A stretch of 5,639 bases of DNA from CAIJXB01 sp964455905 (GTDB lineage Bacteria; Chlamydiota; Chlamydiia; Chlamydiales; Rhabdochlamydiaceae), in contig CAYVYN010000012.1 of assembly GCA_964455905.1 (NCBI GenBank), forward strand, positions 1 to 5,639, written 5' to 3'. Positions within the stretch are counted from its first letter, which is position 1. The number at the start of each line of letters is the position of its first letter. The translations under genes and the position numbers were made by a program. Below are positions 1-4,231 of this stretch, piece by piece. Below the pieces are notes generated by a model. It did not search any database and was not told the DNA's origin. It saw only the letters and a program-made list of their open reading frames with translations.

Positions 1-406
1 GGTTCTGCGACGGGTAGATGACGCAGTCGGCGAGGTGGAAGAGATCGCCGCGCACATAGCGCCAGTCGTTGAGCTGCTGGGCGCAGAGCCGCAGGACGCC
101 GGGCGGAGCGAACTCGAGGTAGTCGGGCTCGTTCCACGAGATCGCGACGTCGGGCGCCATCGCGGCGAGCGCCGGTAGCGCCTCGAGCGGCATGACGCCG
201 AAGCCCCATTCGGTGGTCTCCTGCGCCTCGGGCGTCGCGCAGAACACCATGACGGCGTGCCCCGCGGCGGCAAGACCGCGCGCCAGGTTAAAGAAGCTCG
301 ACTCGCTGCCGGTCAGGCCCTTCTTCGTGTAGAGCTCCGACGGGATGTACGGCCCGCGCGAGCCGGTCGACATCTGGCCATAGATCATCGCAATCGTCCG
401 CGGCAT
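1..406 (-). CDS. GT4-type glycosyltransferase, N-terminal part (runs off the window)
   Basis: The frame opens with ATG at 406 and stays open to base 1, giving 135 visible residues; the C-terminal half with the nucleotide-sugar site lies outside. The protein starts MPRTIAMIYG. A glycine-rich loop with TGSES (residues 32-36) is followed by an amphipathic helix ending in AAAGH (46-50) and a hydrophobic strand VMVFC (52-56). This is the usual acceptor-side Rossmann start of GT-B, family GT4 enzymes. Further on, DVAISW (86-91) and the strand before YPSQN (131-135) fit the same fold. It would transfer a sugar from an activated donor to an acceptor in the cytoplasm; donor and acceptor cannot be read. 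Its ATG shares one base with the TAA of the preceding glycosyltransferase (TAATG) and no strong Shine-Dalgarno is seen, so translational coupling is likely. The fold assignment is fairly secure, the substrate unknown. Confidence 0.8.
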   Translation of the reverse strand, partial: MPRTIAMIYGQMSTGSRGPYIPSELYTKKGLTGSESSFFNLARGLAAAGHAVMVFCATPEAQETTEWGFGVMPLEALPALAAMAPDVAISWNEPDYLEFAPPGVLRLCAQQLNDWRYVRGDLFHLADCVIYPSQN

Positions 407-3048
407 TAGGCGACTCGCTTCCAGGGGTGCAGCGGGTTGATTTTGTTCTGCTCGGTGATGGTCTCGAAGAGTCGCTCCCACTCCGTCGCGACGTCGTCCC
501 ACGAAAAATGGCGAGCCAACAAGGCACAGCTTTGCGCTTGATCACACCAGTAGGACTCATCGGTCAGTAGGCGGACGACCTTGTCGACCCAGATCTTGGC
601 GTGCCCCTCGGTGAGCTCGACCAACGACGCGGGCAGCTTGACCGTCTCGGCGAGCGCGGCGAGCTTCGACGCGACGGGCACGGCGCCGGCGGCCTGTGCC
701 TCCATCGCCGTGACGCACGACGTCTCCTGGAAGTCGGTGAGGTAGCCCCAAACTTTCGCCTGCAGAAATGCCTCGGCAAGTTGCTTCTGGTTGACGCGCC
801 CGTGGTAGACGGCGCCCGGGGTCGCGGCGATCAAGTCGCGGTAGCGCTGGATCTCGGCGAGCTCGGCCTCGTTGCCCCGCGCGCGAGCGAACTTCTCCCA
901 GGTCTCGAAGCCGTAGTAGATGTGGAGCTCGGCGTCCGGAACCTGCTGACGGATCCACTGCAGGTTGTTCAGCGCTACGTCGAGGCGACGCGGTGGCGAG
1001 CTCGACCAGATCAAATGATTCTTCCGCGGCGCGAGCGAGAAGCCCTCGAAGCGTGAGAGATCGATGCCGTTGCGCGTGACGTGCACCCGATCTGGGTGCA
1101 ACACGGGGTACGCGTTGCAGAAGAAGCTCTTGTGCCACTCGGACAGACACAGGATCCGGTCGTAGCGCAGGAACGCCCGCTCTTGCGCAGCGCTCGGCTC
1201 GCCGACGTGAATGTCGTGGACCCAGAGCAGCTTGACCGCGGCCTTGACGTCCTCGCGCAACACGGGCGCGTAGTCGCGCGAGCTGATGAACAGATCGCAG
1301 TCGCAGCCCGCGAACGTCTCCCAGCGCAGGTACTCGACACCGTCAACGACGCGTGGCGTCGGAGGGCAACCGTAGACCAGGACGCGCCAGCCCCGCGCGG
1401 CGAGGAGGCGGCACATGTTCGCCGCCGCCGTCTCGCTGCCGCCGATGCCGACGGTATTCGGCGTCTCGCCGTCCCAGTCCTCGATGTTCTGCCCGATCCA
1501 GAGGACGAGCGTCTTGCGACCGTCGCTCTCCGCGCGGACGGGCGACGCTTTGCCGAAAGTGCCGTAGCGCGCGGTGTCGACGGGCACCGTCGCTGTCTGG
1601 AGCTGCGTCCCGAGAGCGCGCATCCTGGCGATGGCCGGGTGGTTGCGCACGACGCCGGGGGCGAGATCGAGGAGCGCCGTCGCCGCGTCCGGTCGCTTGT
1701 CGACGTAGTAGATCTGTTTCCAGGTCTGGATGAAGAACATCGCCAGCGAGTCGGCCGGGATCGCCTGCGGCGGCTTGGCCAGATCCTCCTGATCGTTGAG
1801 CGTGATCGTCTGCTGCGATCGCGGGGGAGATTGACTCAAGTGCGCCTCGTAGATTTTCAAGTTGTTGGTCAGCACGCCCGGACCGACGCCGCCGCCGCCC
1901 GGATCGTCGGGGCACGCCTCGAGCCCCTTGCGGCATGATGCGGCGGCCTCTTCGACGCGCCCGAGCGCGTTGAGCGAGAAGTTCAGCGCGATGTGCGGGT
2001 AGTAGAGGCGCTGCATCGGATCGGTGCCCAGCATCGTGTCCGTGTTGCCGATCGCGAAGCCGCGCTCGGTCAGCGCGATGCAGTCGTGGTGCATGCCGCG
2101 GATCTGCGCGACGCGCGCCATGCCGAAAAGACCGTCGGGGCTGTCCGGCATCTCGACCGCGGCGACGGCGAAGTGGTCGTAGGCTTTCTGCTGCGCAATC
2201 TCGACGGGCACGGCAACGCACCCTGCCTCGTAGAGCGACGCGATGGCGATGTGCGCGTGCGAGCGCTCCTCGCCCCAGCCGCTGACCGCGACGTAGCGCT
2301 CGTAGAAGTGGAGCGCCTTTTGCGCGTCGACGAATCGGTACTCCTGCCCGAGATAGAAGAGCACGCGCGGATCAACGCGCCCGTCCTGGCGCTGCTGGCG
2401 CGCGTACTCGCGCAGCAGGTTTTTCAGGTTACGGTTCGGGATGCTGGCGCGGTCGGCCTTGCGGCGGTGGCGCACGATGATCTGATCGACACGCTCGTTG
2501 CGCCCGCGTCCAGGCGCCGGGAGCAGCACCTCGTGGATCGGGTTGACCCACGTGGCGCTGCCGCGACGGACGATGCGCTCGCGCCACTGACGGTAGCGCG
2601 TGCGGCCTAGATGATCCTGCGCGTAGTCGTACGCCAGAAAAACTTGGTCAAGGCTCTTGACCTCCATCTGCTGGCACACCGCGCGAAGGTGCTCGCCACC
2701 TTCCAGCACGTCGTCGCTGTCGAGCCAGAGAACGAAATCCCCCGTCGCGCGCTCGAACCCCGCGTTGCGCGCGCCAGCAAAATTCGCGAGCGCGACGAGG
2801 CCCGAATACGGGGGCGGCCCGCCGAAGACGCGGTTGCTCGCCTCGTCGTCGACGAAGAACTCGCTCGGGTGCGTTTGCTGGTTCCAGTCGATGACGAGCG
2901 CGCCGAAGTTTCGAGCGACCTCACGCGTGCGGTCTTTGCTGCCGGTGTCAACGACGATGATCTCGTCGACGTGATGTACCGCCGAAGCGAGGCACTGCGC
3001 GAGGTTCACTTCCTCGTCGCGCGCGATCATACAAAGCGAGATCTTCAT
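406..3048 (-). CDS. Two-headed glycosyltransferase: GT2 domain, TPR-like middle, GT4 domain
   Basis: This 880-residue protein starts at ATG 3048 (MKISLCMIARDEEVNLAQCL), the canonical beginning of a GT2 domain. The frame is open 27 codons further upstream, but that part lies inside the preceding gene and looks unlike protein. Residues 1-200 are a GT-A/GT2 domain: IIVVDTGSKDRT (30-41), the metal-binding DSDD in WLDSDD (108-113) and IHE (171-173), typical of GT2 proteins with a TPR tail. Residues about 225-380 form TPR-like helical pairs (FYLGQEY, ALHFYERY, then a repeat ending ALGRVEEAAASCRKGLEACP). Residues about 511-870 are a GT-B/GT4 domain: GIGGSET (534-540), HDIH (611-614), RNGID (659-663) and the donor-site E-x7-E (Glu775/Glu783). 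Both catalytic heads look intact, so it could add two sugars in succession in the cytoplasm. It overlaps the HTH gene (ATGA) and the next glycosyltransferase (TAATG). Sugars and acceptor are unknown; the fibre protein upstream is an inferred acceptor. Confidence 0.93.
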   Translation of the reverse strand: MKISLCMIARDEEVNLAQCLASAVHHVDEIIVVDTGSKDRTREVARNFGALVIDWNQQTHPSEFFVDDEASNRVFGGPPPYSGLVALANFAGARNAGFERATGDFVLWLDSDDVLEGGEHLRAVCQQMEVKSLDQVFLAYDYAQDHLGRTRYRQWRERIVRRGSATWVNPIHEVLLPAPGRGRNERVDQIIVRHRRKADRASIPNRNLKNLLREYARQQRQDGRVDPRVLFYLGQEYRFVDAQKALHFYERYVAVSGWGEERSHAHIAIASLYEAGCVAVPVEIAQQKAYDHFAVAAVEMPDSPDGLFGMARVAQIRGMHHDCIALTERGFAIGNTDTMLGTDPMQRLYYPHIALNFSLNALGRVEEAAASCRKGLEACPDDPGGGGVGPGVLTNNLKIYEAHLSQSPPRSQQTITLNDQEDLAKPPQAIPADSLAMFFIQTWKQIYYVDKRPDAATALLDLAPGVVRNHPAIARMRALGTQLQTATVPVDTARYGTFGKASPVRAESDGRKTLVLWIGQNIEDWDGETPNTVGIGGSETAAANMCRLLAARGWRVLVYGCPPTPRVVDGVEYLRWETFAGCDCDLFISSRDYAPVLREDVKAAVKLLWVHDIHVGEPSAAQERAFLRYDRILCLSEWHKSFFCNAYPVLHPDRVHVTRNGIDLSRFEGFSLAPRKNHLIWSSSPPRRLDVALNNLQWIRQQVPDAELHIYYGFETWEKFARARGNEAELAEIQRYRDLIAATPGAVYHGRVNQKQLAEAFLQAKVWGYLTDFQETSCVTAMEAQAAGAVPVASKLAALAETVKLPASLVELTEGHAKIWVDKVVRLLTDESYWCDQAQSCALLARHFSWDDVATEWERLFETITEQNKINPLHPWKRVA

Positions 3049-3299
3049 GCGTCCCTCAAGGCTTCGGTGATCATACGCCCGAGCTTCTGCCACGCGTACT
3101 CGGGCACGGGCATCTCGTTCATCTCCCAACTCTCGACGTTGGCGCGGCGGAGCTCGAGCAGCTTGGCCAGGTCCGCCTTGCTGTAGCTCAGGTAGATCCG
3201 CAGCGTCTGCGCGCCGAGCCCACTCGGGGCCCCGGCCACGATCGCGCGCAGCTCCTCGTGGCGGACGTTGCCGGCCACCTTCTCACTCGCCTTCTTCAT
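3045..3299 (-). CDS. Small Cro/C1-type helix-turn-helix protein
   Basis: This 84-residue protein has a helix-turn-helix of the XRE (Cro/C1) kind at about residues 32-78. LRIYLSYSKADLAKLLEL gives the first helices, RRANVESWEM the recognition helix with its typical W-E pair, and PVPEYAWQKLGRMI the closing helix. The first 30 residues are charged and not recognised. There is no sensor or catalytic domain, so it is most likely a DNA-binding regulator acting as a dimer. It begins with ATG 3299 behind a good AGGAG site and ends in an ATGA overlap with the glycosyltransferase. The start also lies 17 bases inside the end of the small RHH gene, in another frame. Its target is not evident: the phased heptads at 3451-3477 could be its operator instead of that of the RHH protein. 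An antitoxin role is a weaker alternative, since no toxin-like partner is seen. Confidence 0.82.
   Translation of the reverse strand: MKKASEKVAGNVRHEELRAIVAGAPSGLGAQTLRIYLSYSKADLAKLLELRRANVESWEMNEMPVPEYAWQKLGRMITEALRDA
3053..3057 (-). promoter_or_regulatory. Ribosome binding site deciding the start of the double glycosyltransferase
   Basis: GAGGG on the minus strand lies four bases before ATG 3048, inside the last codons of the HTH gene. It supports 3048 over the upstream in-frame ATG at 3129, which would add 27 Arg-rich residues lacking family resemblance. Confidence 0.6.
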
Positions 3300-3444
3300 C
3301 GGTCTCCTGGGATTCGTCGAGCACGTGCTGCTCGAGCACCATGCGCACGTGATCGCCGAGCTTGCGCCCGCGCTTCTTCGCGGCGCGCCGGAGCGCGCGC
3401 TTGAGCGTCTGCGTTACGCGAGTGTGGATAGTTTCGAGCAGCAC
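3283..3444 (-). CDS. Very small ribbon-helix-helix (CopG/Arc-like) protein, probable
   Basis: A GTG at 3444 opens a 53-codon frame ending in TGA at 3283-3285. The translation shows a short strand HTRVTQ (residues 7-12), a first helix LKRALRRAAKKRG (14-26) and a second helix starting GDHVRMVLEQHV (30-41), then an acidic tail. This is the spacing of RHH proteins: strand, helix A, a Gly-containing turn, and helix B with a VR..L pattern. About 83% of codons end in G or C, as expected for a real gene here, whereas the overlapping frame (3296-3487) reads as low-complexity Arg/Ala. RHH proteins bind DNA as dimers by a beta-ribbon and often repress their own promoters. Weak points are the non-ATG start, the lack of a clear Shine-Dalgarno, and an in-frame stop at 3454-3456 that excludes a longer form. 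It overlaps the HTH gene by 17 bases. Confidence 0.6.
   Translation of the reverse strand: MLLETIHTRVTQTLKRALRRAAKKRGRKLGDHVRMVLEQHVLDESQETDEEGE
3304..3308 (-). promoter_or_regulatory. Ribosome binding site of the HTH gene
   Basis: AGGAG on the minus strand sits four bases upstream of ATG 3299. It is the clearest Shine-Dalgarno in the window and lies within the C-terminal codons of the overlapping RHH gene, so the HTH gene can be translated on its own initiation as well as by coupling. Confidence 0.7.
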
Positions 3445-3450
3445 GGCGAC

Positions 3451-3485
3451 GTGTCACAAAGTGCCACAACGTGGCACGCGTGCAC
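3451..3485. promoter_or_regulatory. Helically phased GTGNCAC heptads, candidate operator
   Basis: GTGTCAC (3451-3457), GTGCCAC (3461-3467) and GTGGCAC (3471-3477) follow one another at exactly 10 bp. A shorter GTGCAC lies at 3480-3485. Each heptad is palindromic around its central base, so each could take a protein dimer on the same face of the helix. The array ends seven bases before the GTG start of the RHH gene. Iterated short sites about one turn apart are typical operators of RHH proteins (MetJ, CopG and omega repressors are known examples). Operator function is inferred; a weak terminator is the alternative. Confidence 0.5.
3461..3477. repeat. Perfect 7-bp inverted repeat with a 3-base loop
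   Basis: GTGCCAC-aac-GTGGCAC is a perfect inverted repeat formed by two adjacent heptads. On the minus-strand transcript it would give a GC-rich hairpin followed by only TTT and then GTG, 10 bases after the stop of the LamG gene. As a rho-independent terminator it would be weak; as a DNA site it fits an operator better. Confidence 0.55.
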
Positions 3486-3499
3486 AATTACAAATTGTA
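3484..3499 (-). promoter_or_regulatory. AT-rich inverted repeat with a -10-like hexamer
   Basis: ACAATT-aca-AATTGT (3484-3498) is a perfect 6-bp inverted repeat spanning the TAA of the LamG gene, in otherwise GC-rich DNA. On the minus strand its 5' edge reads TACAAT (3499-3494), five of six bases of the sigma70 -10 consensus. This would place a start of transcription near 3487, just ahead of the heptad array. No good -35 is seen 17 bases further upstream, so the promoter call is tentative. Confidence 0.3.
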
Positions 3500-4231
3500 G
3501 CGTGTCTTGACGTAGCCCCAGATCGCGGCGCGATCAGCCGCAACCACGTTGCGATCGAAGACGATCATCTCGTAGAGCTCCATGCGCGAGCCAAACGTAA
3601 TCGCGTTGGAGACGTCGACAAATGCTCCGATGGATGTTTGAAACCCCGTGTACGGTCCCACCGTGCCGCCAGTCCCCAGCGTGATATCGGCGCCGTTGAG
3701 AGTCATGTTGTAGCTTGCCGTCAGCGTATTGGTCCCGCCGTTGTAGCCGAGCGAGTGCAGCTTGAGCAGTTGGTCTTGATCGGGTATCGAGTAGCCGACG
3801 GTCGCTGTTGCCACGGTGTTGTCCGCGCTCGCGGTAAGCTTGGTATACCCGCCGAACGTGGTGATCTCCGAGATCTTGGCGGTACCTCCATTATTCATGA
3901 GGTACATGATCCACGCGTCGTTCACGCCCATCGTCGCCGTAAAACGACATACGACGAAGTGCGTCGACGGTCCCGACAGCGCCAGCGCCCAGCGGAGACC
4001 TTCGGCACCCGTGAACAGAAAATACGGCTTGCCATTGTTGCCCGTCCCCATGGCGGGCGCCTTGGCGGTGACGTCCTGCACCGCGTCACCCGAGACGCCC
4101 GAGACCTGATTGAACCAGCGCGCAAGTTTGCCGCTGATGATTTCGACGCCGCGATCAGCACGCAGCCAACACCGACACCCCGCCATGGAGCGTGGGTCGA
4201 ACTCTTTTCGCGCTGCCGCTACGCCGTGCAT
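3488..4231 (-). CDS. LamG/concanavalin-like jelly-roll protein, probable fibre-associated adhesin
   Basis: This 247-residue protein has the layout of LamG-like (concanavalin A-type) beta-sandwich proteins common in phage and environmental genomes. An entry motif MAGCRCWLRADRGV (residues 16-29) is followed by a W-x-x-x-SG segment (RWFNQVSG, 38-45), then GKPYFLFTG (67-75), many short beta-strands, and a closing ELYEMIVFDR (218-227) with AADRAAIWGYVKTRY (231-245). Such domains usually bind carbohydrate or pack onto fibres; no catalytic residues are evident. There is no clear signal peptide. The ATG at 4231 shares one base with the fibre gene's TGA (TGATG), so the two are probably co-translated and may form one structure. 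An internal ATG at codon 16 is an alternative start. GC is visibly lower than in its neighbours (about 55% in a sampled 60-base stretch), which may reflect separate acquisition. The ligand cannot be predicted. Confidence 0.8.
   Translation of the reverse strand: MHGVAAARKEFDPRSMAGCRCWLRADRGVEIISGKLARWFNQVSGVSGDAVQDVTAKAPAMGTGNNGKPYFLFTGAEGLRWALALSGPSTHFVVCRFTATMGVNDAWIMYLMNNGGTAKISEITTFGGYTKLTASADNTVATATVGYSIPDQDQLLKLHSLGYNGGTNTLTASYNMTLNGADITLGTGGTVGPYTGFQTSIGAFVDVSNAITFGSRMELYEMIVFDRNVVAADRAAIWGYVKTRYNL

Noticed and set aside
601..1938. Long plus-strand frames at 601-1056 and 1081-1938
   Set aside because: They are antisense shadows of the GT4 and TPR parts of the double glycosyltransferase. 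They lack domain patterns and exist because high-GC coding DNA leaves the opposite strand open.
3049..3129. N-terminal extension of the double glycosyltransferase by 27 residues from ATG 3129
   Set aside because: The added residues are Arg/Ala-rich, lie inside the HTH gene in another frame and do not resemble the family. MKISLCMIARDEE at 3048 is a standard GT2 start with GAGGG before it.
3461..3477. Rho-independent terminator after the LamG gene
   Set aside because: The stem is only 7 bp with a 3-base loop and is followed by three T residues on the minus strand. The 10-bp heptad phasing explains the repeat better, though weak attenuation is not excluded.
3296..3487. 63-codon minus-strand frame starting with TTG and touching the HTH gene by ATGA
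   Set aside because: The translation is low-complexity Arg/Ala with no fold pattern. The RHH-like frame over the same bases has better third-position GC and a recognisable pattern.
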